Below, in pieces: positions 34,888 through 46,854 of a stretch of DNA of 64,000 nucleotides. The notes under the pieces are model-generated. The model was not told the DNA's origin and ran no database searches. It saw nothing but the letters and a program-made list of their open reading frames with translations. Made by a program: the position numbers and the translations under genes. The DNA comes from Panorpa germanica (lineage: Eukaryota; Arthropoda; Insecta; Mecoptera; Panorpidae): the NCBI GenBank assembly GCA_963678705.1, contig OY783206.1, forward strand, positions 11,109,807-11,173,806. Direction: 5' to 3'. Position 1 is the stretch's first letter. Each line of letters starts with the position of its first letter.

Positions 34888-35526
34888 AATGGGCTTGTGT
34901 CCTATGTCTTAATTTCTATAAAAATGTACTATATGTTGATAAAGTGGGTTACTAGAACCTCAAATGTTCAATTATTTTTTAATAACTCCTTATATTTCAG
35001 GAGATATTAACAATTAAAAAAGTCATTTTGTCTCTTTAATTAGTAAAGGGATTCAATGTTGTACACATTCCAAGTGCATGTGACATCACAATCCTTGTGT
35101 AAGGTTACCAATCTTACAGCTCTTAAATCTCTGCTATATGTATTTATACATCAAAATATCAAATATTATTTACAGCTATTTCAAGGAACAATAAAATTTC
35201 AATATTATGTCTGCCGTAACTGGGTTAAATAAAATAAAAACTTATTATTCTTTGATTTGACTTGATTATTTGACTACCAACAGCTACAGAACATTACCAC
35301 AGCACTGACCTACTCAACAAATAACTGACGTTAAAATGCATTTCACGTCATACAAAACTGGCCGGCTATTTCTAGCGCTAAAACTACAATTCAAACTTCT
35401 AATTGCTATATCTCCGTCAATATTTAGATATTTAATAAAATAGACACGCCAATACACATTTATTAACATCAATTTCAATCAACAATTGAAAAATCGACCA
35501 CTAAAAAATGAGGACACAAGCCCATT
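34888..35526. mobile_element. AATGGGCTTGTGTCC-family element, full length (639 bp)
   Basis: It is in inverted orientation relative to 29,784: it starts AATGGGCTTGTGTCCTATGT and ends AGGACACAAGCCCATT. The interior is nearly the same as the copies at 29,784, 37,228 and 51,018. Confidence 0.85.
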
Positions 35527-35823
35527 GTACGTTCAACCTGTAAACGTCTAGAATATTAGTATTAAACTCACTTCCGTTATATTTCCCTACCCCCAGTTTT
35601 ATAAAAGAGATAATAGAGATTTATACAATAAAAATATATAATTAAAATAAATAAACAATCAATCAATAAACTCGCGCTCGATTATTTCTTACGCCACGTC
35701 CCTTATAGAAAACTAAACAGGTTTTTTATAAAACTTAACATACTCGTATATCTAATTTATTTTACATAATTTCATATTTTCTGGTGTCGTATATGTTTAC
35801 TACATTGATGCACAGTTCCGGGT

Positions 35824-36135
35824 TTAAAGGGGGGGGGGGGGGTTGTAGTTGAAACCAAAATACTTGCTCTAGGCAGCTAATAATTCATGGGGGCACTGAA
35901 TTTCTAAAGGCACTGCGTATACTTTTTGTTTGTTAAAAAAAATATTTTTGGGGAAATGACCCCTTTTTTGTAGTCCTTTTTGAGATTGTTCCGAAAAAAC
36001 TAACTTACTCTGTTACTATTTTTTGACTTCATTTGTGTTCGTCAATGAAGAAAGGAAACACAGTATGTAGGTGATACATAGGCGCCAATATCAAGTTCTT
36101 ATCCCGGTTCGAAAAAATCGTAAATACGTTCCTGT
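35824..36135. repeat. Dispersed repeat S, copy 2, with a poly(G) tract
   Basis: It shares its order of motifs with 29,290-29,560 (GGGGCACT, TTTTTGGGGAAATG, ATCAAGTTCTTATCCCGGTT). It begins with a run of 13-14 G at 35,829-35,842, the longest G tract in the window. Confidence 0.5.
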
Positions 36136-37227
36136 CGCTGCCTAATAAGTTAAGATATATTTAAGTACATAAGCAACTTGATTTCAACCACACCCAGAAA
36201 ATATAGCTCTCGTCATAAGTTCGAATCCGAAGACACAGTAGTCAAGCATTAATCCTCTCACACACTGTCTCATCTACAGACTCTGTCATGCTCAAAATTG
36301 CTTCCATATTTCCTTTAGATAATTTTAATGATAATTAACAAATGTAACCTCTTAGGAATCTAATTTAAAAGATTACTCTCCTAATTATAAAAAGATAATT
36401 TTTTCTTAATTAAAAATCTTTCTTGTTGCATATGTTTAAAATAAAAAGTATATCAACTATAATTATACAGTAGACTTGTGAAAAACATAAAAATAAAAAA
36501 AATTAAAAATGAAAAACTTTTTTGAAAGATAAAACTTCATAAAATATTCATAGTTCAAACAGCGGGACCGGGACCGGGATCGGGACAGCCCGGATAATGA
36601 AGTTATGAGAATTATAATAAAATTATCGCATTAGATGAATTTATTTCCATATTTTACTGCATTAGACTAGACCTAGCCTTCCTTCCCGAGCTTCCGTTGC
36701 CTTTTGGCAGACGACAGTCTATGGTAGACATCCCATTACAGTATAGCCACCATGCTTGATGCTAGGAGACGTTTGGAGAAAAATAAAAAAAAACATAAAC
36801 CATACCAGCGAAAAGAGGATTGAGTCTACGTTTGCAAACTTTATTATTAGTCAGTTGTCCTTTTTTGCAATTGTCAGTAACTAAGATGATGAAAGAGTAC
36901 AGTCAAAAAAAAATATTTTAAAAATTAAAATCTTAACCTTTCAAAAGATATTAATGAGCGTTTTTATAGCATCCAATCAAACTCAGACAGGTTAACTAAA
37001 ACCTTTGAATAATGAAATGGATTGTATAGAAAAAGATGCTGTAATCTGAGCAGCTTATACCTGAATTTATAATTCATAAAGAACCCGTCTCGTCCATGCT
37101 GTAGGTATAAATAGACACTACTCGAAAGTAGATGGCGTTGGATGTTTTAGAGCAGTGTATACTTAAATAACTTAATAAAACACCAAAAATACCGAAGAGT
37201 TTTACAACAGCTTACGAATTTGCAAAT
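36136..37227. other. No gene seen
   Basis: About 1.1 kb with no supported frame. A short GGGACCGGGACCGGGATCGG tract lies at 36,563-36,583. No inverted ends or exon-like pieces were found. Confidence 0.4.
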
Positions 37228-37787
37228 AATGGGCTTGTGTCCTCATTTTTTAGTGGTCTATTTTTCAATTGTTGATTGAAATTGATGTTAATAAATGTGT
37301 ATTGGCGTGTCTATTTTATTAAATATCTAAATGTTGACGGAGATATAGCAATTAAAAGTTTGAATTGTAGTTTTAGCGCTAGAAATGGTCGGCCATATTT
37401 GTATGTCGAAATAATCAAGTCAAAGAATAATAAGTTTTTACTTTATTTAACCCTGTTAAGGCAGACATAATATTGATATTTTATTGTTCATTGAAATAAC
37501 TGTAAATAATATTTGATATTTTGATATATAAATACATATAGCAGGGATTTATGAGCTGTAAGGTTGGTAACCTTACACAAGGATTGTGATGTCACATGCA
37601 CTTGGAATGTCTACAACGTTGAATCCCTTTAATAATTAAAGAGACAAAATGACTTTTTTAATTGTTAATATCTCTTAACATATAAGGAGTTATTAAAAAA
37701 TAATTGAACATTTGAGGTTTTAGTAACCCACTTTGTCAATATATAGTACACTTTTATAGAAATTAAGGCATAGGACACAAGCCCATT
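37228..37787. mobile_element. AATGGGCTTGTGTCC-family element (560 bp, internal deletion)
   Basis: Both ends are intact (AATGGGCTTGTGTCCTCATT; AGGACACAAGCCCATT). A stretch after GGCCATATTTGTATG is missing relative to 29,784. A weak match to repeat R begins just after it. Confidence 0.85.
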
Positions 37788-38474
37788 GGACAATACACAC
37801 ACGATAGCCCGCCACAGAAAATTAAATATATACTACACAGGCACAAGAAGTACCGCAAATACACATATTGTAATAATAAATAAAAATACCGTATATGAAT
37901 AACACTTGTCAAGCTATTGCTTTACTTAAACGGTATTTTCCCCAATAAAAAGCAATGCTTTATCAACATACGAAATTCAGTATTTTCGATTTTTAAAATT
38001 ATAAAAGCAGCATCACTAAAACCAGTATAACTTGTAAAGTAATGGTCAGCATATAATGAAATTTTCACGCGTATCATTTGAAGGTTTATACTATCTAAAT
38101 ATGGTTTTGTTATAGTGGCACCATCTATATGTCATCCGACGAACTTATTGAGATTTATGTTGAGTGACAAGCTATAGTCCAAATCACGATAGTTCGGCGG
38201 CGACTTATACTTAAAAGAGGTTATAAGAGCGGTATAAATCTATAATACGATAATGAATTTTATCTTATTCGTTTCTATATACATTATAGAAAAATAAGTG
38301 AGTCAGTGCTTCTTAGTTATATCGGCAGTTTATACCCCACAACTAGTTTTAAGTACGAGTCGCCGTCAAACTCTTGTAATTTGAACTGTAATTTATATAT
38401 GTTACATATATAAATTAGTTTGTGAACCATGTCTCAATTACTACAACACTTTAATACCAAATAAAAATGCTATA

Positions 38475-38728
38475 CCCAGTAAACATTTTGGAGTCACTTT
38501 GACATCATATTGAAGATGCGTCATGATTTTTTTGTCATGAAAGAGTTCATTTATAGTTCAGTTTCTCACATTTTTTCATATAAAATGTCTACTTTATCGG
38601 CTACAAATGGCAAAATTACTCCACCTGTCGGAATACAAATAAAGATAAAGTTGATGCGAACTATAATTGAAGTGAAATCGTGATAGAAACGTCACTAAAT
38701 AGGGCACTTCACCAAATTGTTTACTGGG
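38475..38728. mobile_element. CCCAG-family element, short subfamily (254 bp)
   Basis: It starts CCCAGTAAACATTTTGGAGT and ends CCAAATTGTTTACTGGG, with TA on both flanks. It is the cleanest short copy; the interior equals that at 24,678-24,930 (GAAGATGCGT, CCACCTGTCGGAATA). Confidence 0.88.
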
Positions 38729-41212
38729 TAGTTTCATCAATTGTGAATTTCTTTTTAATAATATTAGGAAAATGTTGAAGATGCATACAATTTGATGAAT
38801 GCAACTCACTGTTTGATATTGATACATCTACTGCGGATGAGAGCAAATCTTACAAAGACAATGCACGAATGTTCTCACTGGACAAATTCTATTTGGAATA
38901 TTTCTTTTTAAGTACGACGTAGAATGATAGAATGTTTGCAGTGTAATGAACTCAGGTTACACAGTCATTAGTAGTTGTTATGACATAGGTGCGTAGCTGC
39001 TGTGAATTGTGTTGTGTGTTGATGTCCCGCTAGCACAATTACTAGTGAGGTGTGAGAAAAGGTCAGTGATAGTAAAAATAAAAATGTTATAGTAACTTGC
39101 ATGCGAGTTAACGAATCATTCGCACATGACAGTAACTCGCATCGAGTTACTTTGTCATAAGTATATCGATTTTTCCATGAAATACTTCTACATACTTCTA
39201 TATTATTATTATTCTTCTTTTTGGTAAAAAAAAGGAAATTGTTTTTTTTTTTCAAACATTAATAATGCAGGTGTGATGTAAATTGGCGTAGCCTGATATT
39301 CATTCTGCAGAATAAAATAATAAACGCTTTTAATAATGTTGGTAAACCTCATCATACCACTCCTAACCTCACTCCCCCTCACCCCCAAACACAAACTGAA
39401 GAAAATCAAATTCAGTTTCATTATACCAGTATCCTCTACTCGTACAAGGTGTGAAAAACACAATACAACTATTTGTAAGGTTTTCCCTCAAACTCTGGTC
39501 TTGTATATTAATTTTTCTGAAAAGAAATAATAAACAAGTAACTTGCAAAAAAAAAAACTTAACGGCAACATAACGAAAAGAAATGTTATTAGGCAGTGTG
39601 CATAATAAGAAAACTTAGATATTTTATTATAAAGAAAAGTAAAAAAGAAAAATAAATACCTATGAAGGAAACTTTGTATGCAAATATTACTTTTACGTAC
39701 AGTCCACAAAAATAGAAAATGAATTAAATTTAAGGGGTTTCACCACTGTGATGTATTTTTGATTCCTTGTTTGGATCTTATCATAAAATTATTTTTAAGC
39801 TTATAAAACATACACAATATTTAACTGTAAGATTGATTTATTTAGTCCTTCACTATCATCCAATCCTCCTTGTTTTTTCTTCTTGTTGCTACTAGTTCCT
39901 TATATTCCTTATTTTTCTCTATTTTGTATTTTCTGGAAGCCCATAATTTTTTTTAAAATATTTATTTGAGTGCATCAACTTTCAAAAGTTATTAACACTT
40001 AAAAGAATATATACATTTATAAACATTTAAAATATATAATTTACAACTTATAGACACGAGTATGGGTACTTAAAATAAAGAGATAAATTTGTTTCATTGA
40101 TAGAGTCAATAAGGTTTTTCAGACTTTCCCTGCTTTCAAATATCTGCCTGTATTTGTCAGGCATATTACAGCCTTGTCTATAAGTTTGAATATCTAGAGC
40201 ATTGAAGAATAATATGCTATACCGTTAGTGGGCTGTTTTATTATTGGCATATTGGTTGTAGTTCTCTTTTGAATAAGTAGGATCCATAATTTTGCAAAAA
40301 CTTGGGCACTTCTTGTTTTATAACTTTTAATCCGTAATAGATAGAAATACAAGATTTTAGAGATTGTACAGATTTTCTCTACACATTGTTTCTCAGTTTA
40401 AAATCACTTAAATGTAATGTGTCATAGTGGTGTCTTACCCCTTAAAGATTCCTTCCCTTAAAATGAACATAGCAGTAACTGCAACAATACTATATATGGG
40501 CTCAATCTTTAATACATACATATTACTCGTACTAATATTTTCTTCTTCTGCAGAGATTTCTACCATGGAGAGTCAGTATCAGTATCAGCATCAGCATCAG
40601 TATCAGTATCAGTATCAGTATCAGTTTCAGTATATAACAACATACTCACTACGTATTCAATCTATATGAAAATAAGTTTCTGATTGAAGGGAAAAACTTT
40701 TAAGATGAGGTTTTTAGATATTTTAAAAGTATTCTGTATTTTTAATGGAAAGGGGTTGAAAATATACATTGAAGATTTCTTTTCACATCAAAAACTTTAT
40801 GATTGATGTATGTACTTTAGTTTCAGACAACATGTTGACTTCCAGTAAATATGTTGGATGAAGGAATGAAGGAGGAAGGGAGAGGCGTTAACCTTATAAA
40901 ATGAAGTAAATCGAACTTTATGAAGTAATCGTAGCAGATGTTACACTTTAGCTTGAGTCAAAAGTATACGTTTGCTGAAATTGTTATCAGTGATAATGTT
41001 GTAAGAATCAAGAGTTTACTGTTGCTTTGTGTTTATGTTTGGATAGTTTATTGCATACCAATTCATCGTAGTGTAGTTCATCGCAGAAATAATGTATAAC
41101 TATAAATTGAAATGGCTCTAAGAAATTATTTAAAATGATTTTTTAATGTACTAAATGGCTTATAGCCATTTCCCCTAAACTCAAAACGTAAACTAAAAAA
41201 GTAAAAATGTAT
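38729..41212. other. No intact gene; dispersed repeat and a degraded coding-like tract
   Basis: About 2.5 kb. At 39,951-40,068 lies the ATTTATTTGAGTGCATCAAC repeat also found at 25,950. Directly adjoining it, to about 40,430 on the minus strand, is a protein-like tract in two frames: MDPTYSKENYNQYANN, then after a frameshift ALDIQTYRQGCNMPDKYRQI with FESRESLKNLIDSINE. It is probably the decayed end of a transposon open frame or a retrocopy. A hexamer microsatellite follows at 40,573. Several short frames near 39,000-39,700 look incidental. Confidence 0.35.
40573..40632 (+). repeat. (CAGTAT)n microsatellite
   Basis: Ten CAGTAT-type hexamers with a few CAGCAT and CAGTTT variants, so YQYQHQ if translated. 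Not part of a recognisable gene. Confidence 0.92.
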
Positions 41213-42013
41213 TACGAGGGTAGTTCGATATTTCAGAGACCTTTTTTGAAAAAGCGCTTTATTTCTCAATAAGAGATATATTTTTTTCGCAAAAAAGCGA
41301 TTTATTTATCAACGTAGTCTTTTTTAAGCTTGAAACATTTTAGTTCAGCGTTTGTCCAATTGTTGTATTCCTCCAAATAATAGGTCTTTTCAAGGCTCTT
41401 AAAATAGGCATTTGTTTCAGTGATTTCTCACCGACCAGCCACTTTTTAGGGTTTGGAAACAGGAAATAGTCGTAGGGGGCTAAATCTGGAGTATATACTG
41501 GATGCGTTAGCAGTTCGTTGCCCAATTTATGATTTTTTGCCATGGTGATGGATAGCTATTTCATGTCCAAATATTCAAGTAAGATGAGATATACCAACTC
41601 AATTTAGATGCCTATAGCTTCAGCCACCTCACGCAATTTCATTCTCCGATCATCCAATATAATTCCATAAATTTTATCGACTATTTCTAACGTGATGACT
41701 TATTTTCGGCGACTTGAACATTCCGCGTTACTTGTGTGAGTACGACCACTTCTTTACAATTAAAATTGATGGTGCAGAGTCGTTATGGTATTTATCAAGC
41801 CTTTTATTGGTTTCGATGATGTTTTTTATGCAAAAAAATAATGGTTAATCAGCACACGAAATACAATTTTTTCATTTTCGTTAAAATTCACGAGATTGTC
41901 TCCTTTCAATGGCAGTAGTCTATTACTACATAGCAATTAACGCGAGCAGTGTTATATTTAAAATTACTGCGCGGAAAATTTAAAAGTCACTCATTTATCA
42001 AACTGCTCTCGCA
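41213..42013 (-). mobile_element. Mariner-family deletion derivative, copy 3 (longest, about 800 bp)
   Basis: The ends TACGAGGGTAGTTCGATATT and TGCGAGAGCAGTTTGATAAA (the latter read inward) form the mariner terminal repeat. On the minus strand the transposase catalytic end survives in part: HPVYTPDLAPYDYFLFPNPK, then KWLVGEKSLKQ, which contains the third acidic residue of the DD34D signature (PDLAPYDYF). Frameshifts follow, and the first two catalytic Asp regions are missing, so the copy is inactive. Confidence 0.85.
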
Positions 42014-42530
42014 TTTAACGTAATATATTGTACCTATCGTTACGTGTTATTTTTTACCTAAGTTTATCATAATTCTGTTACATATTCATAAAGTAAATGC
42101 TAAGAAAATTATAGATCTTTTATTAATTTATAATTTTATTATGTAACAATATACATACTTGCACAAAAGCTTTATTGACATCAGAAAGCATAAAGTTATG
42201 TCCACAGATAATTTTTTCTATAAATACTAGGTTATATTAAGATAAACATGTAAGAGATATTTTTTTAATATTAAATAAACCTTAAATACATGCAATTGTG
42301 TTTAGTGGATCTAGTACGTAGCAGTGTATCACACATATAACTAATTCTAGTTCTTTTTATGGTATTAAAAGTTTTTAATAACCTAAAAATCTATTCTGGT
42401 TTTAATACAACAAATAAAACCTAATAACACAAGTTATTTTCATGCTGAATTTCTATTTTTCATTTAAACAAATAATTTTCATATTACTGTTTGATTAATT
42501 TATGTTCTTCATGCAGTTTACACCGAACAA

Positions 42531-42818
42531 TCAAGCTTTGTAGACGTTAGCTTCTGCATAATTCATGAAAGCTTTTGTAAGCTCCGGACAATGTTTGATA
42601 ACTATAATAGCGTCCAGACGGTCGTCGGGTCGGTGAATCGGCCTCGGCATATAAAGCTCTAGTGAACAAATGAAAGCTCTTTTGAACAACTTGGAAACTA
42701 AGAGGAGTGTTCTCTCTCTCTGAATCAGAACAAAATAATAACTACCATTTATGAAAATAGAACAGTCTGGAGAATGCGGTGTTTTCACAACAATCGCCAA
42801 CTTTCGAGAGCTAATGAA
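42531..42818 (-). CDS. Unrecognised open frame, possible terminal exon
   Basis: An uninterrupted frame of about 95 codons runs from a TAA near 42,818 to a stop at 42,531-42,533. An acceptor-like TTATTTTAATTCATTAG lies just upstream of it (42,815-42,831). There is no good ATG at its start; the first Met begins MPRPIHRPDDRLDAIIVIKH. The protein is mixed in composition (SPDCSIFINGSYYFVLIQRE, later HCPELTKAFMNYAEANVYKA) and its GC content is above its surroundings. It could be the last exon of a minus-strand gene, a transposon fragment or a chance frame. I found no matching upstream exon and recognise no domain. Low confidence. Confidence 0.28.
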   Translation of the reverse strand, partial: FISSRKLAIVVKTPHSPDCSIFINGSYYFVLIQRERTLLLVSKLFKRAFICSLELYMPRPIHRPDDRLDAIIVIKHCPELTKAFMNYAEANVYKA

Positions 42819-44141
42819 TTAAAATAAGTGACTATAAAAGTTAAGAGGTTTGAAGAATTCCATCAGTTTTATTATAATTTTTTTTCAAAAATTACGAAGT
42901 TTTACGACCAAATTTTTTTTTATATTATTTACGATTTTTCGGGCTTCCTAAACACGTGGCCTTTTATCGCCCTTAATAATGTTCTGCACTTTTTTAAACT
43001 TTATATCCCGACAACAAGAACGATCTATTCATGACCACTGCCTTTATAAATTTCGGTGTCGCATTCAAAACGGCGATGTTAACATTAAGCGTCAGCGAAG
43101 TCTACAGCATCTCCCATTTCTTTATTTGCCGTTCTACATTGCCGCAGATTGTGGTCAGGATCTCTTCACCACATACGCACTTAATGTTGGAAATGATTTT
43201 GTTTTTGTTAGATGTTTCGGAGCTCCACTATTAGTATTGAGGTCATTGTCAGAATTATCCCAATTGTGTTGCCAATTTTTCATTTCATTTTTTTTCTAAT
43301 TCAGCTTTCATATCCGATTTTAGAAAATATGAAATATAGTTATCACAAGAAGCTTGGCCATTTATCTTATCTATTTCCCACTTTATTTTCTCTTTGACTC
43401 AATAAATTTTGTTGTCTAATTTTGTATTGATTCCCTTACTGCTTAACGACTGTATGACTGATAATGAGTCAGAACAATGAAATATTCTAGGCAATAATAT
43501 CAACCATTTGTGAAGCATATTCTGTCTTTCAAGTTAATACTATTACTAAAAAAACGTTTCAAAGAACTTTGCATTATAAAAAGCAATTTCTAATATTACT
43601 GAAATCACATTTCGTAGACTAACGATTTGAACACATAAAAATAGATCTTATGTGCCAGTGTATATATATTAGCGTGACAAGACCTTACATAGTATGGAAA
43701 AGACATCGTTTAACGTTTATCTCGGGAAAGGTTCTACAGATTTAGAAAAAAAAATGGAGATATTACGGAGGAATGAATTTGGAAAATTGTTTGGAAGATT
43801 GCTTGATTAATTAGGAAAAAAAATATAAAGGATTAAAGTTGACATTTTTTGAAACGGTAAACGTAATGTTGGTACTGAATCTTAACATCAAATTAAAATG
43901 TAAATTGATGTCTAAAGATAACTATTGTTATGTAACTTTACATTATATAAATATAAAAAATGTTAAACAATACATAAACTTTTTTATATTAAATAAAACG
44001 TATGTATTCTGCGGGATATATCTTTTAAATTCAACATTAAATAGAGTTATCCTTAATAGATTTTTCTAGTATTCATTAAATAAACTTCGTTTATTTCTCT
44101 CAATAGGAAATCTAATTTACCCCCAGGAGTTGAACTAGAAG
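42819..44141. other. No gene seen upstream of the eclosion hormone promoter
   Basis: About 1.3 kb with overlapping plus-strand frames (42,828-43,397) that carry no recognisable motif or splice signals. It would hold any proximal enhancers of the eclosion hormone gene, but no specific site could be singled out. Confidence 0.4.
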
Positions 44142-44247
44142 TATAAAAGGCACTCGATGGTTCAGTGGAGTATCAATAACCATCAGTTCTCCGACGAGAT
44201 AGACAGATTCTTCTTATTACACCTGCAGCATCTAATTCAAACTCCGA
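44142..44247 (+). promoter_or_regulatory. Eclosion hormone core promoter and 5' untranslated exon
   Basis: TATAAAA lies at 44,142-44,148. TCAATA with A at 44,175 is 33 bases downstream; TCAGT at 44,162 is an alternative but rather close start. The leader exon would then end at 44,247, before GTAAGT, and is spliced to an AG at 44,321-44,322 just ahead of the ATG. A separate 5' untranslated exon is usual for insect neuropeptide genes. Confidence 0.65.
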
Positions 44248-44324
44248 GTAAGTATCTCTTGAATAATTCAGTTCAATTCATTTTACTTTAGAATTAATCT
44301 TCTAAATAATTAATTGTTTTAGAA

Positions 44325-44785
44325 ATGGCTTCTTCCAAAACTATCGTCTTATTATTATGCGTGGTTGCTGCCTGCATTGTTGGACTCTCATTGGCTAATC
44401 CTGTTCCACAATTTGGTAAGTTAAATTTCATTTGTTTGTTAATAATTCTTTTTTTAATTTAATGCTTAAAAAGAACAACGCCATCTCTTGACACTTTAAA
44501 GTCAACATTCTAATAATTTATTTATTTACAAAACTACAATATATATATAAATTACGAACATTGCATTATATTAACTGTTGCATAATAATTAACGGATTAT
44601 ATTTTACAGGTGACTTCGATTTCCTAGGGGTGTGCATCCGCAACTGTGCTCAATGCAAGAAAATGTTTGGACCCTACTTCGAAGGAGAATTATGCGCCGA
44701 GTCTTGTGTTAAATTCAAGGGAAAAGTTATTCCAGATTGTCAAGATGCAACATCCATTGAATCATTCCTTACAAAATATGAATAA
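44325..44785 (+). CDS. Eh: Eclosion hormone precursor (88 residues)
   Basis: Coding exons 44,325-44,415 and 44,610-44,785 (donor G|GTAAGT, acceptor TTTTACAG|G) join in phase; a 5' untranslated exon precedes them. Eclosion hormone is a secreted brain neuropeptide that triggers ecdysis behaviour, in known insects through a membrane guanylate cyclase on ETH-producing cells. Residues 1-24 form a signal peptide with a hydrophobic core (IVLLLCVVAACIVG, then LSLA), and the mature peptide begins NPVPQF. It has the six cysteines of the family at 39, 43, 46, 59, 63 and 74, in CIRNCAQCKKM, CAESCVKFKGK and IPDC, and the usual tail SIESFL. Mature length (64) fits the family. Compared with the well-known moth hormones the segment between the signal peptide and the first Cys differs, so this could be a second paralogue. 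Two AATAAA signals follow at 44,878 and 44,888. Confidence 0.95.
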
Positions 44786-44877
44786 TATCTATATACCAAT
44801 TAAATTATTATAACATTATAATTAATAACGTTTGACCCGTCGCAAAACTATGTTTGTTTTATTTATACATGTATATG

Positions 44878-44893
44878 AATAAAATTCAATAAA
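44878..44893 (+). terminator. Poly(A) signals of the eclosion hormone gene
   Basis: Two AATAAA hexamers (44,878-44,883 and 44,888-44,893), about 93 and 103 bases after the stop codon, set the end of the transcript. Confidence 0.75.
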
Positions 44894-45079
44894 GTAATTT
44901 GTTATTTCATTTAAAATTTTATTTTATTTATATAGTTCTTTTTAGAGTGTACTCTTAACAATAGGTGCAATATTAAAAATATTTCTTTCATTTAATTTAC
45001 AAAACAAAAAATGTTTTCAATTTTCTTTCACAATTTGGAAATTCTTTATTTGATTTTTAAATTAGTTACTACATAAAAA

Positions 45080-45540
45080 ATTTAAGAATTTTAGCAAGAG
45101 TATAACCTTCTTTCGTTTCAAGAAATGAGGAAAATCCTATTTTTACTAAAATTCAAATACAACGTTTTTATCAATTTTAACAAGAGTATAACCTATCATC
45201 TCAAGAAATGGAGAAAATCTTTTTTTATTTAAAATAAAAATACTGAAAATTTATCAATTTTAACCTTCTACCATCTGAAAAAATGAAGAAAACCTTATTT
45301 CAGCTAAAATTAAAAACACAATAAATTTATCAAATTTAACAAGAGAATAACCTTCTGTCATCTCAAGAAATGGAGAAAATCTTATATTTGATAAAATTAA
45401 AAATTCAATATTGTATATGATTTTAGAGTATAACCTTCTTTCATCTCAAGAAATGGAAAAAATCCTATTTTTGCTAAAATTCAAAATACAACATTTTTAT
45501 CAATTTTAGCAAGAGTATAACATTCTCTCATCGGATTTTC
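45080..45540 (+). repeat. Degenerate 87 bp tandem repeats (type A), first block
   Basis: About five worn units with the hallmarks AACAAGAGTATAACCTTC, TCATCTCAAGAAATGGAGAA and TTTTTGCTAAAATTCAAAAT. The same unit recurs at 46,855-47,395 and 53,525-53,800. No coding frame. Confidence 0.8.
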
Positions 45541-45789
45541 CCCTGAATTTCCTGAGAACCCGTAATTTTGGATAAACTATAAAAAAATTTCCTACTTTTT
45601 GCTGTATAACTCATAATTAATTTTAACAAAAACGGTTAAATTTAATTGTTAATTGGTGAATAAAAATGGTATAAGAATGTAATATTTTTTCCGCCAATTA
45701 ATTGTTATATTTAGTCTGTAAATATTGTCAGAAAATAATAGCAAAATACATGATTTTCTTGTACTGTAAATTTTGCTCGTAAATAATGT

Positions 45790-46510
45790 TGCCACTCTGT
45801 CAGGCGCAATGATGTAGAAATTTTATTAAGTTCATTTTTTCTAATTTTTTTTCATTCTTTGAAATATTTTGTAACAGTTATATTCCTTATGCTCTAAAAT
45901 AAAATACTGCATCATTAGATTTTAAATACCTACGCGATATTGGTTTTTATCCGACCTTTTTTATTTTCATGGACATTTATAAAAAAAAATTAAAATCCAT
46001 TTTCTTAATTTTTTTTGATGCAGTTATGTTCGTTATCTTCTAAAATAAGAAACTGCTTCATTAGGTTTTAAATATCTACGCGATTCTGGCTTTTAAGCGA
46101 CCTTTTTTATTTTCATGGACATATTTAAAAAAAGATTAAAATTAATTTTCTTGAAAATTGTTGATGCAGTTATGTTCCTTATGCTCTAAATTAAAAAATT
46201 GCATCATTAGATTTTAAATACCTACGCGATTTTAGGTTTTATGCGACCATTTTTAAATCCATGGACATTTTTTTTCTAAAATTATTTTCTGATTCTTTGG
46301 AATAATTTGATGCAGTTATGTTCGTTATGCTCTAAAATAAAAAACTCCATCATTAGATTTTAAATACCTACGCGATTTTGGCTTTTAATCGTCCTTTTTT
46401 ATTTTCATGGACATTTTATTCAAAAAGAAAAAATTACATTTTCTTGAATTTTTTTGATGCAGTTATGTTCGTTATGCTTTAAAATAAAAAACTGCATCAT
46501 TAGATTTTAA
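45790..46510 (+). repeat. About 145 bp tandem repeats (type B)
   Basis: About five units, each with TGATGCAGTTATGTTCGTTA, then TGCATCATTAGATTTTAAAT, ACCTACGCGATTTTGGCTTT and TTATTTTCATGGACATTT. The block is inserted between the two type A blocks. Not seen elsewhere in the window. Confidence 0.82.
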
Positions 46511-46854
46511 ATATCTATGCAGAAACTCAAAAAATTGCATTGCTCTTAAAATCATAAAAGTGAACCTTTTCATCATTTTTAACAAGATTATAGTCTTCTT
46601 TCATTGCACACTCCGATAATGAAATTTAATATATTGATATATCATAAACTAAAATACTTATTTAAAAATGAATTATAAATTTGAAATCAGCATTCAAAAT
46701 TAAGTTAAAATCCGTTATAAAATGACGTATATTTTTCTTAAATTTTTATGAAAAATGAGAAGGTTATACTCTTCTTACTTTTCATAAAAATTGAAAAAAA
46801 ATATATCTCATTTTTATAACGGTTTGTTAAAACTAAAAAAACTACATTTAAAAA

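Noticed and set aside
36563-36583. GGGACCGGGACCGGGATCGG tract as a telomere-like or regulatory repeat
   Set aside because: Only three to four units and no second occurrence; simple sequence is the best reading.
40427-40669. Plus-strand frame containing a YQYQHQ repeat
   Set aside because: It is a translated CAGTAT microsatellite without flanking coding sequence.
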